A DNA stretch of 64,000 nucleotides from Staphylococcus simulans (GCF_002902285.1 NZ_PPRU01000045.1:146345-210344), one strand, 5' to 3'; positions 1-8,928 are shown, counted from the first letter of the stretch. The notes: generated by a model from the sequence alone, not told the origin. Translations and numbers: made by a program.

Positions 1-894
1 GGTGCTTTCCCTCCTGGTGAACAGTACAACACTTTAAAATGTTTACAAGCACAACATAACCAAATCGCTGCACATAGCCGCATTGTAAACTTATTTAAAT
101 CAAAAGGTTATGAAGGTGAAATTGGTTTAGTTCACGCATTAACACAATTCTACAGCATCGATGATCAACCATTAAACCAAATCGCTGCTTACAAACATGA
201 TATCTTTATGAATGGTTTCATGTTAGACGGAACATTCCTAGGTTACTATACTCCAGCTAAATTAACTGTAGTAAGAGAAATCTTAGGTGAAGAATTCGAA
301 CAATTAGATATTCGCGAAGAAGAACTAGAAGAAATCCGTAAAGCTGCACCACAACTTGACTTCTTAGGTATTAACTATTACCAAAGTAACTGGATCAAAT
401 ACCATAATGAAGAAAGCTATATTCACCATAATGGTACAGGCGATAAAGGAACTTCTGTCTTCCGTGTTAAAGGTATCGGAGAAGTTGTTAAAAATGAAGC
501 AATCCCTACAAATGACTGGGATTGGTACATTTATCCAGAAGGTCTATATGACATGATGGAACGTATTAAAAACGACTATCCTAACTACAAAAAAATCTAT
601 GTTACTGAAAACGGCCTAGGCTACAAAGATGTACTTGAAGATAACGGTGAAGTACATGATGACGAACGTATTGACTATGTAAGACAACATATTGAAGCAA
701 TCGAACGTGCATACGCAGACGGTATCAACGTTAAAGGTTACTTCATCTGGTCACTACAAGATATGTTCAGCTGGTCAAACGGCTACAATAAACGTTATGG
801 TTTATTCTATATCGATTTCGAAACTCAAAAACGTTATGTTAAAGACAGTGCGAAATGGTATAAACAATTATCAGACGACATTTATGGAAAGTAA
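1..894 (+). CDS. lacG: 6-phospho-beta-galactosidase (C-terminal part, starts before the window)
   Basis: Glycoside hydrolase family 1 enzyme that hydrolyses lactose-6-phosphate, imported by the lactose PTS, to glucose and galactose-6-phosphate in the cytoplasm. The frame is open from base 1, so about 297 C-terminal residues are present of a usual 468 or so. Seen: the nucleophile motif TENGLG near base 605 and the phosphate-pocket signature SWSNGY-KRYG (Ser, Lys, Tyr) near base 770, which marks the 6-phospho-sugar branch rather than unphosphorylated beta-glucosidases. It reads rightward and converges on arsC, whereas lacABCD reads leftward, so it is not at the end of a single lac operon. The stop is followed at once by a terminator. 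Confidence 0.93.
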   Translation, partial: GAFPPGEQYNTLKCLQAQHNQIAAHSRIVNLFKSKGYEGEIGLVHALTQFYSIDDQPLNQIAAYKHDIFMNGFMLDGTFLGYYTPAKLTVVREILGEEFEQLDIREEELEEIRKAAPQLDFLGINYYQSNWIKYHNEESYIHHNGTGDKGTSVFRVKGIGEVVKNEAIPTNDWDWYIYPEGLYDMMERIKNDYPNYKKIYVTENGLGYKDVLEDNGEVHDDERIDYVRQHIEAIERAYADGINVKGYFIWSLQDMFSWSNGYNKRYGLFYIDFETQKRYVKDSAKWYKQLSDDIYGK

Positions 895-905
895 ATAAGT
901 AAGGC

Positions 906-935
906 AAAACCCCTCAGAAAATTCTGAGGGGTTTT
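906..935 (+). terminator. Rho-independent terminator of lacG, probably bidirectional with arsC
   Basis: A near-perfect 14-bp stem (AAAACCCCTCAGAA pairing with its complement) closes on a tiny loop and ends in TTTTGTT. The A-tract on the left arm lets it also serve arsC arriving from the other side. Confidence 0.9.
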
Positions 936-970
936 GTTATATAAGTTGGTATAGAATATATGTTTGAAAG

Positions 971-1372
971 TTATTGCTTCGTATCTTTAAACTGCAGAAT
1001 ACGTTGACCAATTTGGTCTCTGACTTGTTGGAAAACAGACCAATCTTTGCCTGCAGGATCTTCAAAACCCCAATGTACTTTTTTAACATGCTTAGGGACG
1101 ACAGGGCAATGTGCCTCCGCATGATTGCATAAAGTAACAACAAGTTTGGCTTTGTTTAATAAATCAATATCGATTTTATCAGAGGTTTGATCGCTGATAT
1201 CAATGTTAACTTCTTGCATCGCTTTAACCGCAAGAGGATTCACACCATGTGCTTCAATCCCCCCAGACATAACAGTCCAGTCGTCTCCAAGTATCACTTT
1301 TCCGAAACCTTCTGCCATTTGGCTGCGACATGCATTGCCTGTACAAATAAAGTAAATAATAGGTTTATCCAT
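971..1372 (-). CDS. arsC: arsenate reductase, thioredoxin-linked type
   Basis: Cytoplasmic enzyme that reduces arsenate to arsenite, which ArsB then exports. It has the low-molecular-weight phosphatase fold. Seen in 133 residues: the P-loop CTGNACRSQ starting with Cys10, plus Cys82 and Cys89 in [10 protein letters not shown]. These are the three cysteines of the disulfide cascade of the plasmid pI258 ArsC family, which uses thioredoxin rather than glutaredoxin. It is the last gene of arsR-arsB-arsC, 15 bases after arsB. Length matches the family (131-133). Confidence 0.96.
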   Translation of the reverse strand: MDKPIIYFICTGNACRSQMAEGFGKVILGDDWTVMSGGIEAHGVNPLAVKAMQEVNIDISDQTSDKIDIDLLNKAKLVVTLCNHAEAHCPVVPKHVKKVHWGFEDPAGKDWSVFQQVRDQIGQRILQFKDTKQ

Positions 1373-1387
1373 ATGTGTTCCTCTTTT

Positions 1388-2677
1388 CTAATTAAGTAGT
1401 AGTGAGAGATATAGACCGATAAGTGTGATGAATAGGACAGGTAATGTCACAATCACACCTGTTTTAAAGTAAACACCCCATGAGATTTTGACGCCTTTTT
1501 GGGCTAGAACATGTAACCAAAGTAATGTTGCGAGCGAACCGATAGGGGTCATTTTCGGCCCTAAATCAGAACCGATCACATTCGCATAAATTAAACCTTC
1601 TTTGATGATACCTGAGGCATGTGCTTGATTAATCGCAATCGCATCAATCATGACAGTTGGCATATTGTTCATAATTGCGGATAAGACAGCTGATAAGAAG
1701 CCCATGCCCATAATACCGCTCAATAAACCATGTTGTGAGAAGTTGTCTATGATGTTTCCTAACAACGCAGTAATGTCTACATTTTTAAGTCCGAAGACAA
1801 CTAAATACATACCAAGTGAAAATAAGACAATGTTCCAAGGTGCGCCTTTAATAACTTGTTTTGTGTGTACAGCTTTAGAGCCTTTTGCGAGTACTAAGAA
1901 AGCTAACGCAACTACGCCTGCGATGAATGATACAGGAATATTTAATGACTCGCTGATGACATAACCTATGAGTAATACTGAAAGCACAATCCAAGCTATT
2001 TTAAATAACTTATCATCTTTAATCGCACTACGGGGTGACTTGAGTGTTGTATCATCGAAATGTGTTGGGATGGCTTTCTTAAAATATAGATAAAGCACGA
2101 TAATACTGGCTACAAGCGCAAAAAGGTTAGGGAGCATCATATGTTTCATATACTCAACAAAACCAATATTAAAGTAGTCAGCAGAGACAATATTGACTAG
2201 GTTGCTAACGACCAACGGTAGGGAAGTCGCATCCGCAATAAAACCACTTGCGATAATGAACGGAAAAATTACACGTTGATTAAAGTTCAAATGTCGCACC
2301 ATCGCAAGAACGATAGGTGTTAATATTAATGCTGCACCATCATTGGCAAAAAGTGCCGCAACCACAGCACCTAATAACATGATATAAACAAACATCTTAA
2401 TCCCGTTACCTTGTGATGCTTTTACCATGTGTAAAGCTGCCCATTCAAAGAAACCAATCTCATCTAAGATTAAAGAAATGATGATTAATGCGATGAATGT
2501 GAGTGTCGCATTCCATACAATCTGTGTCACTTCACCGACATCGCTTAATGTGACAACACCAGTGATCAAGGCAAGCACAGCACCTATAAGCGCTGTAATG
2601 CCAATATCCAGCCCTTTAGGCTGCCATATCACAAAGATTAAGGTAAGTATAAAAATCGTAATGGCTAGAAAAGTCAA
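1388..2677 (-). CDS. arsB: arsenite efflux permease
   Basis: Integral membrane arsenite/antimonite exporter of the ArsB/NhaD superfamily, 429 residues with about 12 hydrophobic segments, a usual length for staphylococcal ArsB. Seen: [14 protein letters not shown] near residue 110 and the ArsB-type stretch [13 protein letters not shown] in the second half. The start is TTG, and it overlaps the arsR stop as TTGA. A good Shine-Dalgarno (AAAGGAG) sits about 10 bases upstream inside arsR, which decides this start and implies translational coupling. The cassette has no arsA ATPase or arsD, so export would be driven by the membrane potential alone. Confidence 0.95.
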   Translation of the reverse strand: MTFLAITIFILTLIFVIWQPKGLDIGITALIGAVLALITGVVTLSDVGEVTQIVWNATLTFIALIIISLILDEIGFFEWAALHMVKASQGNGIKMFVYIMLLGAVVAALFANDGAALILTPIVLAMVRHLNFNQRVIFPFIIASGFIADATSLPLVVSNLVNIVSADYFNIGFVEYMKHMMLPNLFALVASIIVLYLYFKKAIPTHFDDTTLKSPRSAIKDDKLFKIAWIVLSVLLIGYVISESLNIPVSFIAGVVALAFLVLAKGSKAVHTKQVIKGAPWNIVLFSLGMYLVVFGLKNVDITALLGNIIDNFSQHGLLSGIMGMGFLSAVLSAIMNNMPTVMIDAIAINQAHASGIIKEGLIYANVIGSDLGPKMTPIGSLATLLWLHVLAQKGVKISWGVYFKTGVIVTLPVLFITLIGLYLSLLLN

Positions 2678-2994
2678 AGTCGTTCTACTCCTTTATGAAT
2701 GTTGTGACATGCACAACTAGGTTGAGATGTACCTATATCATGGAGTTGATCTAAGAGAGAAGTATAGGTTTCTGTATTCAAATGATAGTAATGTTTATTA
2801 CCATCTTGGCGTTTATTAACTAAATGATTATCCATTAAAGCTTTCATATGATGACTTAGGGTAGGTTGTGTCACTTGAAAGTAGGTCAATAAATCATTAG
2901 CACATAATTCACCACAAGACAGTAAATTGAGTATTTCTAAGCGAATAGGGCTCGATATTGCTTTTAAGTATGTAGATAATGTTTGATAGTTCAT
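2674..2994 (-). CDS. arsR: ArsR-family arsenite-responsive repressor, with an altered metal-site motif
   Basis: Winged-helix repressor (106 residues) of the arsRBC operon. The recognition region [11 protein letters not shown] is intact. In the metal-binding helix the usual ELCxCDL motif reads ELCAND: Cys27 and Cys31 are present, but the second cysteine of the CxC pair is Asn33. A second CxC lies near the C-terminus (Cys94, Cys96). pI258 ArsR, as I recall it, has both the helix CxC and this C-terminal pair. It is the first gene of the operon and overlaps arsB by 4 bases. An inverted repeat just upstream is the likely operator. Confidence 0.93.
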   Translation of the reverse strand: MNYQTLSTYLKAISSPIRLEILNLLSCGELCANDLLTYFQVTQPTLSHHMKALMDNHLVNKRQDGNKHYYHLNTETYTSLLDQLHDIGTSQPSCACHNIHKGVERL

Positions 2995-3024
2995 TAAATC
3001 ATCCTTTCTTTAATAGAGTATCAA

Positions 3025-3048
3025 CTATATAGATACCTGTCTATATAG
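3025..3048 (-). promoter_or_regulatory. probable ArsR operator in front of arsRBC
   Basis: A perfect 9-bp inverted repeat, CTATATAGA and TCTATATAG, separated by six bases, lies 30-54 bases upstream of the arsR start. Size and place fit an ArsR/SmtB operator. A GATACT -10-like hexamer lies between it and the gene. The -35 is not clear. Confidence 0.6.
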
Positions 3049-3054
3049 AAAACA

Positions 3055-3085
3055 TAAAAAAACCTAGCAACTTTTGGTTGCTAGG
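3055..3085 (-). terminator. terminator of the lacABCD operon
   Basis: Stem CCTAGCAAC/GTTGCTAGG with a 5-base loop, followed on the minus strand by a run of seven T. It lies 20 bases after the lacD stop, so no lacF, lacE or lacG follows lacD in this operon. Confidence 0.9.
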
Positions 3086-3105
3086 CAAGATAGTGATTCG
3101 ATTTA

Positions 3106-4042
3106 TTATTTAACTGGGTTAGCAGTTTCATCTAATACTTTGTTTAAGCTTTCGATGTTTGCTTTACCTTCAGTACGGAACCATTCTACAACAGCGTCTT
3201 CGCCTTCTGAGAAGTGGTCAGTAGCACCTCTCCATGTAGCACGGCCACATAATACACCATTGAATGTAGAACCAGATTCTTTAGCGAAGTATAAAGTTTT
3301 TTGGAATAGGTCTGCAGATACACCTGCGCTTAAGTAGATGTAAGGTAAGTTAGTTGAAGCAGCTTGTTCTTTGAATGCTTGAGCAGCTTCTTCTTTAGTG
3401 AATAATGCTTTTTCACCGAAACCTTCAACATAGTTCATGTTTACAGGAACTTCTACTTTTAATACGTCTACGTTGAAACGAGGTTCAGAGTATTTTTTTC
3501 ATTGCTTCGTTTACTTTGTGTGCTTTTACTTTCGCATATTCTTCAGAACCGCTGTCTGCGTTGTTAGCGTCATAAGAAACGATTTCTAAGAATAATGGTA
3601 AACCTTCAGCTACACATTCAGCACCAACACGTTCAACGAAAGCTTCTTTTTGATCGTTGATTGCTTTGTCTTCGTCGATGTCAACATAAACTAATAATTT
3701 AACAGCATCTGCGCCAGCTTCTTTTAAACGTTTAACAGACCATACATTTAATAAGTCAGGTAAACGTCCTGGTTCTGAAGCATCGTAACCAGTTTTTTCA
3801 TAAGCTAATAATAAACCAGCATTTTTAGCACGAACTTTAGTTGCTGGAAGACCATATTCAGGGTCTAATAAGATACTTGAAGCGTATGGTGTTAACTCTT
3901 CAGATACATGTACTTTGAATTGTTCTAAATCTTCTGTTTTAGCATCTTCACCTAATAAGCGTTTTAAAGCGCCACGTTGGTCGATTGCTAATGCAGCGAT
4001 GTAGTTTTTGTCATTTAATAAAGGTTTAATTGATTTTGTCAT
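3106..4042 (-). pseudogene. lacD: tagatose-1,6-bisphosphate aldolase, frameshifted
   Basis: Class I aldolase that splits tagatose-1,6-bisphosphate into DHAP and glyceraldehyde-3-phosphate, the last step of the tagatose-6-phosphate pathway. The first 185 codons (4042 down to 3485) read as LacD and then stop (EAMKKIL, stop). From base 3484 the remainder continues in the +1 frame as [18 protein letters not shown] and on to the natural end at 3106. The change is a run of seven A (seven T at 3492-3498 on the plus strand) where six would keep frame. The Schiff-base lysine of the VLKVEVPVN motif lies after the break, so the truncated product cannot be an active aldolase. Restored length is about 311 residues, close to the 326 of S. 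aureus LacD. It could be a true mutation, a slippage site or a sequencing error. Confidence 0.88.
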
Positions 4043-4986
4043 GATGAATGCTCCACCTTTTCAATAGTTATTTGATTACTGAATTTCTCAAAGTTATTTA
4101 AGTCAATGTGGCCAGTTCGTGCTTCTAATGCATTGGAAATACCAGCAGCCATAGCGTATGTTGCTGATTCTTGGATAGAAGCGTCTTTAGAGATGCCATA
4201 GCTGAAACCAGCTAAACTGCTATCTCCAGAACCTACTGGGTTGATCGCAACGACTTTAGGAATATCAACGTTATAGACTTGTGCTTCATGACGTAGTAAT
4301 GCACCATTTTTACCTAAAGATAATAAGATATATGGAATATGCGCCAAGCTTTCGTCTAATAATTGATTGGCTAAGTCGATGTTGTCTGAATTAGTAATTG
4401 CTTTGATCTCTTCACCATTTGGTTTGATTAAGAGAGGAGGGCAATGTTTTGAATGATTAACAGTATAGTTTAATACTTGTCCTGAAGTATCTAAACAAAC
4501 TGGTACATTCTGTTCATTTGCGACTTCTAACAATTTGACGTAATAGTCTTCAGGGAAGCCTTTAGGTAAGCTGCCTGAAATCGTAATTAAGTCAAAGTTA
4601 GAGATAATCGAATTGAAGTGTTCTAAGAAACGGATTTGAATTTCTTCTGGTTGCAATGCACCGCTTTCTAGAATTTCAGTTTGACTATTTTCGCTTGTAA
4701 CGGCGATACATAAACGAGTTGAAGCTGGAGAAACAGTGAAATCATGTTGGATTTTTGTTTCATCTAAGTTGTTAGTTAACCACTCGCCGAATTTACCGCC
4801 GATAATTCCTGTACATGTAACATCAATTCCTAGTTCACTCGCAACACGTGCTACGTTGATGCCTTTACCGCCAGCTGATTTGTAATCTTCGGTTGCACGT
4901 TGAACTGAATTGATTTCGAAGTGTTCTAATGGGTAATTGATATCAATTGCAGGATTTAATGTAACGGTTAATAGTTTGAATGTCAT
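4039..4986 (-). CDS. lacC: tagatose-6-phosphate kinase
   Basis: PfkB/ribokinase-family kinase (315 residues) that phosphorylates tagatose-6-phosphate with ATP to the 1,6-bisphosphate. Seen: the sugar-phosphate binding [10 protein letters not shown] near residue 40 and the C-terminal signature [13 protein letters not shown] near residue 250, with the catalytic Asp in GSGD. Its start shares one base with the lacB stop (TAATG) and its end overlaps lacD by four (ATGA), so the genes are translationally coupled. 1-phosphofructokinase (FruK) is the nearest alternative, but the lac neighbours settle it. Confidence 0.95.
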   Translation of the reverse strand: MTFKLLTVTLNPAIDINYPLEHFEINSVQRATEDYKSAGGKGINVARVASELGIDVTCTGIIGGKFGEWLTNNLDETKIQHDFTVSPASTRLCIAVTSENSQTEILESGALQPEEIQIRFLEHFNSIISNFDLITISGSLPKGFPEDYYVKLLEVANEQNVPVCLDTSGQVLNYTVNHSKHCPPLLIKPNGEEIKAITNSDNIDLANQLLDESLAHIPYILLSLGKNGALLRHEAQVYNVDIPKVVAINPVGSGDSSLAGFSYGISKDASIQESATYAMAAGISNALEARTGHIDLNNFEKFSNQITIEKVEHSS

Positions 4987-5501
4987 TAGTCGTGATATTC
5001 TCCGTTATTCCATTTAGTTAAGAAATCATCGAACATATCTGGAGTGTAATGAACATCTTCAGGTTTTAAAGTTTCATCCATTGCTTTGATGATCGCTTCT
5101 TTTTCTGGAGTTGGTTCATATTCTGTTTCTGCAAATGTATCAACGATGTTTTTGATTAAGTCAACACCTGTAACCATACCGCCAGCTGCGATGACATTAC
5201 AGTTGTATTCGCTTCTTGCTAAACGTGCACTTGTTGCATCACGAACTAATGCAACACGAGTTCCAGGTACTTTAGTTGCACTTGCACTGATACCTACACC
5301 AGTACCACATAATGCAACACCAAAGTCTACTTCACCTGTAGCAACTAAATGACCGATACGTGTACCGTAGATAGGGTAGTGTGTACGTACATAGTCATAA
5401 GTACCGACATCAATAACTTCATGTCCGTTATTTTTTAAATAAGTAGCAACTTCTGCTTTAATATTTGTAACAATATGGTCACAACCAATAGCAATTTTCA
5501 T
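4986..5501 (-). CDS. lacB: galactose-6-phosphate isomerase subunit LacB
   Basis: One of two related subunits that together isomerise galactose-6-phosphate to tagatose-6-phosphate. RpiB/LacAB fold, 171 residues as in S. aureus. Seen: MKIAIGCDHI at the N-terminus, the catalytic-Cys motif ALCGTGVGIS and the ARSEYNCNVIAAGG segment. Second gene of the operon, 17 bases after lacA. Confidence 0.96.
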   Translation of the reverse strand: MKIAIGCDHIVTNIKAEVATYLKNNGHEVIDVGTYDYVRTHYPIYGTRIGHLVATGEVDFGVALCGTGVGISASATKVPGTRVALVRDATSARLARSEYNCNVIAAGGMVTGVDLIKNIVDTFAETEYEPTPEKEAIIKAMDETLKPEDVHYTPDMFDDFLTKWNNGEYHD

Positions 5502-5518
5502 AATTTAATATCCTCCTA

Positions 5519-5950
5519 TTAACATAAAGAATTCAACATATCTACTCTGATTTGGTGTCGTCCAGCGTCGTAGCCTGCTTTTAAGAATGCTTTTACGCAG
5601 TTTAATGCGTTTAATTTACCTACAACTTCGCTACCTAATACGATAACGTTTGTATTATTGTGTCTATGAGTCATTTTTGCTGATTGCTCATCTGAAACCG
5701 TTGCTGCAATAATATTTTTTTGTTTGTTCGCAAAGTTGAAAGGTGCAATACCGTATTTGTCGATGACAATGGCTTTAGTACCTTCGTGTTCTTGGACATA
5801 TTTAGTAACCTCAAGTGTAATTTCAGCAATGTTAGTTGCTTTACTGTTTACTGATAAGTCCTCGATTTCGTACTCAGCATCTGCTAAAGATTCTAAAATG
5901 AAATCTTTTAATTCTTTTGACTGTGAATCACTATGAATAACAATAGACAT
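5519..5950 (-). CDS. lacA: galactose-6-phosphate isomerase subunit LacA
   Basis: Partner of LacB in the LacAB isomerase, 143 residues, close to the usual 142. Seen: the family segment MTHRHNNTNVIVLGSE and the C-terminal GRHQIRVDMLN. The start chosen is the ATG at 5950 (MSIVIHSD), preceded by a strong AGGAGG seven bases away. The frame stays open to 6004, but that would put the start upstream of the -10 box, so the longer version is rejected. First gene of lacABCD. Confidence 0.95.
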   Translation of the reverse strand: MSIVIHSDSQSKELKDFILESLADAEYEIEDLSVNSKATNIAEITLEVTKYVQEHEGTKAIVIDKYGIAPFNFANKQKNIIAATVSDEQSAKMTHRHNNTNVIVLGSEVVGKLNALNCVKAFLKAGYDAGRHQIRVDMLNSLC

Positions 5951-5995
5951 AATAAATCCTCCTGTTCGAAAATGTTTGATTTTGTTCTTATCTAG

Positions 5996-6056
5996 AATAT
6001 ACACTTCAAGGGGTAATTTGTCAATTTGATAGATTGTAAAAAATAAGTAAATCTAT
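5996..6056 (-). promoter_or_regulatory. lacA promoter with a candidate LacR operator
   Basis: A near-consensus sigma-A promoter on the minus strand: TTGACA (6019-6024), a 17-base spacer and TATATT (5996-6001), 46 bases upstream of the lacA start. Just upstream of the -35 is an inverted repeat ATAGATT (6029-6035) and AATCTAT (6050-6056), a plausible LacR site. No good cre box was seen in this spacer. Confidence 0.75.
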
Positions 6057-6111
6057 TGATAAAAGGGAATTTATAAGAAGATAAGAGGGGATATTTCAAT
6101 AATTAGACAAA

Positions 6112-6139
6112 AAGAAAACGCACACGTTTCGTGTGCGTT
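6112..6139 (-). terminator. terminator of lacR
   Basis: Stem AACGCACACG/CGTGTGCGTT with a 3-base loop, followed on the minus strand by TTTCTTTTT. It lies 16 bases after the lacR stop and separates lacR from the lacABCD promoter. Confidence 0.88.
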
Positions 6140-6154
6140 AATGTTCGTATTAAA

Positions 6155-6904
6155 TTATAAGATATCAGTATAGTTTTGATAATTCTCTCTGATTGTTTGC
6201 GAAATATCGTTATCAGTAATAATCGCATCTAAATGATCGATTTGATAGAAAACTGAAAAAGCACGTGTATTGAATTTTGAACTGTCCGAAACAAGATATT
6301 TCTTCGAAGATTGGTTCAAAATAATTTCATTGGCTTTTCCTTCTTCTTCATTCGCAGTTGTCGCATCATTATCGCTAATACCATTGACGCCAATAAATGC
6401 TTTATCAATATGTAATGACTCCAGCATTGTATTTGCGAGACGTCCGATAAATGAACCTGTTTTCTTTCGATAACGACCACCGATTAAAACAATATCCATA
6501 TGTTCTAAGCCTTCATATTGTTCGAAAATATACAGTGAATTGGTAATGATATGTAAACGCATATCTTTAATGAAAGGGAAGATGGCTTCATTTGTTGTAC
6601 CTGAGCCAATAAATACCGTATCTTCATTTTGAATCAGTCGGCTGGCTTTTTCAGCAATCATACGTTTTTTATCACTATTCAGCTGTTGTTTTTCTTCATT
6701 TACAAGCTCGTTATAAAAGGTATGAGGTAAGACAGCTCCACCGTGAACACGTACAAGTAAGGCTTTATGTTCAAGCTCTTTTAAATCACGTCGGATAGTC
6801 ATTGCAGCCACGTCCATATCATTAGATAAATAACTGACGCTGACGCTTCCGTTTTCTTTTAAGATGGATAGTATTTTTTGATGTCGCGCTTCTTTTAAAT
6901 TCAT
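6155..6904 (-). CDS. lacR: DeoR-family lactose phosphotransferase repressor
   Basis: Cytoplasmic repressor of the lac genes, released by tagatose-6-phosphate in characterised staphylococcal and streptococcal systems. 249 residues. Seen: an N-terminal winged HTH (residues 5-55, with MTIRRDLKELEHKALLVRVH) and a DeoR sensor domain with IGSGTTNEAI near residue 100 and FIGVNGIS near 170. It sits directly upstream of lacABCD on the same strand but has its own promoter and terminator. Its effector comes from LacAB, so it could still respond in a cell with a broken lacD. Confidence 0.93.
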   Translation of the reverse strand: MNLKEARHQKILSILKENGSVSVSYLSNDMDVAAMTIRRDLKELEHKALLVRVHGGAVLPHTFYNELVNEEKQQLNSDKKRMIAEKASRLIQNEDTVFIGSGTTNEAIFPFIKDMRLHIITNSLYIFEQYEGLEHMDIVLIGGRYRKKTGSFIGRLANTMLESLHIDKAFIGVNGISDNDATTANEEEGKANEIILNQSSKKYLVSDSSKFNTRAFSVFYQIDHLDAIITDNDISQTIRENYQNYTDIL

Positions 6905-6942
6905 TATATTTCACAACCTGTATATTTTTTCGATTTCGTCAT

Positions 6943-6951
6943 TATTATAGC
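6943..6951 (-). promoter_or_regulatory. lacR promoter, extended -10
   Basis: On the minus strand TGCTATAAT, a perfect TATAAT with a TGn extension, lies about 40 bases upstream of the lacR start. No good -35 is seen, which fits an extended -10 promoter. Confidence 0.6.
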
Positions 6952-6985
6952 ATAATAATTTATTGGGAATGTACCATATTTGGTT

Positions 6986-7894
6986 TTATTTTGCATATGA
7001 GAGTGCCTCAAAGAACAGCTGTTTAAAGCGAGTTTTGTCTACTGCTAAAACAACGTTTACTGACTTTTCTTGAGCATTGTAATTCACAACAGTAGCACCG
7101 CGTGTGTAAGTGCCGTTTAATTCAATCGCAACTGCTGCATCTGCAGTTTTAAAGTGTTCTGGATGCAGTAGGTAAAGCATGGTATAAGCATCATATACAG
7201 CAATGCCTGTATCGAATTCATCGCCGTGGTAATGATTAAACATATGATACAACATATGGGTAGTTTGATTAATAGATTTCAACTCGTTGATTGCAGTACT
7301 TGATAAACTAGCACCTCTTGCTACATCAAGTCCAACCATTGTGATAGGGAGACCTGCTTTAAAGACAATATCTGCAGCTTCAGGATCACAGTAGATATTA
7401 AATTCAGCAGCAGGTGTAACATTACCGCGTCCAGCACTGCCACCCATTAAAACAATCGCTTTGATATTAGATTTAACTTCTGGATACGTTTTAAAAAGCA
7501 AAGCGATATTTGTTAGAGGACCAATTGGCACAAGTGTAATGGGCTCATCAGATTCTAGAATAGTTTCTCGCATAGCTTCTATAGCTCGATTAGAGGCAAG
7601 TAATTCTGGTGAGGGTTCTGGAAGTTCATAACCACCCATACCTGTTTCACCATGTACGTGAGAAGCATCAATCGGTGCATTGATTAAAGGTGCGACTGCA
7701 CCACGATGTACTGGAACATCGCTTTCAAAGAATGCTTTGAGTTGTAGGGCGTTTCGTGTAGTTTTATCTATATTGACATTACCATGTACGGTAGTAATCA
7801 TCTTCACATCAATCTCAGGATGATTCAGCGCAATACTAATAGCTGCTGCGTCATCAATACCTGGATCAGTATCTATGATAATAGGGGTTGTCAT
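6986..7894 (-). CDS. inosine/uridine-preferring nucleoside hydrolase family protein
   Basis: Cleaves the N-glycosidic bond of ribonucleosides to free base and ribose, for salvage. 302 residues, usual for the IunH/Rih family. Seen: the calcium-binding N-terminal DTDPGIDDAAAI (residue 8 on), the MGGSAGRGNVTPAAEFN loop near residue 150 and DPEAA. A good Shine-Dalgarno (AAAGGAGG) precedes the ATG. Substrate preference among purine and pyrimidine nucleosides cannot be read from the motifs. It stands alone, with its own promoter, 81 bases before lacR. Confidence 0.9.
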   Translation of the reverse strand: MTTPIIIDTDPGIDDAAAISIALNHPEIDVKMITTVHGNVNIDKTTRNALQLKAFFESDVPVHRGAVAPLINAPIDASHVHGETGMGGYELPEPSPELLASNRAIEAMRETILESDEPITLVPIGPLTNIALLFKTYPEVKSNIKAIVLMGGSAGRGNVTPAAEFNIYCDPEAADIVFKAGLPITMVGLDVARGASLSSTAINELKSINQTTHMLYHMFNHYHGDEFDTGIAVYDAYTMLYLLHPEHFKTADAAVAIELNGTYTRGATVVNYNAQEKSVNVVLAVDKTRFKQLFFEALSYAK

Positions 7895-7940
7895 ATCTCT
7901 TTCTTCCTCCTTTTAAAAATAAAATAAGCTACTTATATAT

Positions 7941-7968
7941 TTTATAATCCTTCTGCAAAATAGTCTAA
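7941..7968 (-). promoter_or_regulatory. promoter of the nucleoside hydrolase gene
   Basis: Minus-strand TTAGAC (7963-7968), a 16-base spacer and TATAAA (7941-7946), about 47 bases upstream of the start codon. Confidence 0.5.
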
Positions 7969-7980
7969 AATTATGTATAA

Positions 7981-8016
7981 AAAAACTGGCAGGGGAGAAA
8001 CCCCAGCCAGTTTTTT
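7981..8016 (-). terminator. terminator of the qoxABCD operon
   Basis: Stem AAAACTGGC-GGGG against CCCC-GCCAGTTTT with a short loop and T-runs on both sides, 23 bases beyond the qoxD stop. Confidence 0.9.
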
Positions 8017-8038
8017 GTGCATCATATAAATAATGATA

Positions 8039-8329
8039 TTACATATGAGCACTGTGTCCGCCGACCATAACCCAATAAGAACCGATAATAGTAATTAGGG
8101 TAATGATAATGGCGAAGATAACTTTGAATAATTGTGTGCGTCCATCTTTACCTTCAGTTAAATGCATGAACATTAATAATTGAAGGGCAGCTTGGATGAA
8201 AGCAAATCCAAAGATAATTGTAATCTTAGCGTTAAGTGCTAAAGATGTGTAAATCGTCACGTATACTGCTAATAGTGTCAAGACAATTGAGGCAATAAAG
8301 CCAACTGTATGTTTTGCTATTGTATTCAT
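8039..8329 (-). CDS. qoxD: cytochrome aa3-type quinol oxidase subunit IV
   Basis: Small membrane subunit (96 residues, three hydrophobic segments) of the QoxABCD menaquinol oxidase. Seen: [16 protein letters not shown] at the start and the conserved [12 protein letters not shown] loop between segments two and three. It overlaps qoxC by four bases and is the last gene of the operon. It has no redox centre; in related oxidases subunit IV assists assembly. Confidence 0.95.
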   Translation of the reverse strand: MNTIAKHTVGFIASIVLTLLAVYVTIYTSLALNAKITIIFGFAFIQAALQLLMFMHLTEGKDGRTQLFKVIFAIIITLITIIGSYWVMVGGHSAHM

Positions 8330-8928
8330 CCGCTATACACCATCCCTATCAAGTATACTGCAGTAAAGATGAAGACCCAAACAACATCTAAGAAGTGCCA
8401 GTATAAACTTACGATAAATAATTTTGGCGCATTGTCTTTATTAAGTCCACGCATTGCTACTTGGATTAATAGACAAATCACCCAACCGATACCCAACGAA
8501 ACGTGGACACCGTGTGTTCCTAACAAGATGAAGAAACTTGACCAGTAAGAACCGATTTGTGGTGTTACACCTTGGTGTGCATAGTGTGCGAACTCGTAAA
8601 TTTCTAAACCTACGAATAAGATACCAAGCAATAATGTGATAATCATCCAGATCATCATTAGTTTTTGCTTTTCTTTTCTCATGTAATAAATTGAAATACC
8701 ACATGTATATGAACTGATTAATAACGCAAATGTCATTAATAATACTAAAGGCATTTCGAATAAATCAGTTGTTAACTTACCAGCGTAATCACCGCCGTGT
8801 TGCATGATAAGCAACGTCGCAAATAGTGTACCGAATAAAGAGAATTCAGCTGTTAGGAAGATCCAGAAGCCAAACTTGTTCAAATTACCTTCATGCGATT
8901 GCGCATCAATTGTTTTTGTATCATGCAT
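8326..8928 (-). CDS. qoxC: cytochrome aa3-type quinol oxidase subunit III
   Basis: Five-helix membrane subunit of the quinol oxidase, 200 residues (201 in S. aureus). Seen: [18 protein letters not shown] near the N-terminus, [15 protein letters not shown] in the middle and [14 protein letters not shown] near the end, all typical of subunit III. The start is the ATG at 8928 (MHDTKTID), preceded by GGGAGG inside qoxB. The frame opens earlier, at 8964, but that would add 12 residues absent from homologues. It overlaps the qoxB stop by eight bases. Confidence 0.95.
   Translation of the reverse strand: MHDTKTIDAQSHEGNLNKFGFWIFLTAEFSLFGTLFATLLIMQHGGDYAGKLTTDLFEMPLVLLMTFALLISSYTCGISIYYMRKEKQKLMMIWMIITLLLGILFVGLEIYEFAHYAHQGVTPQIGSYWSSFFILLGTHGVHVSLGIGWVICLLIQVAMRGLNKDNAPKLFIVSLYWHFLDVVWVFIFTAVYLIGMVYSG

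Noticed and set aside
1650-1964. Open frame on the plus strand inside arsB
   Set aside because: Antisense shadow of a well-supported membrane protein gene; no ribosome site or family features.
3485-3500. Programmed -1 ribosomal frameshift to rescue lacD
   Set aside because: A -1 shift does not lead into the LacD frame; a +1 shift or loss of one A in the RNA would be needed, so the classical slippery-site idea does not fit.
5951-6004. Longer LacA start (MYILDK...)
   Set aside because: It would begin upstream of the -10 box of the lacA promoter, and LacA proteins start at MSIVIH-like sequence after AGGAGG.
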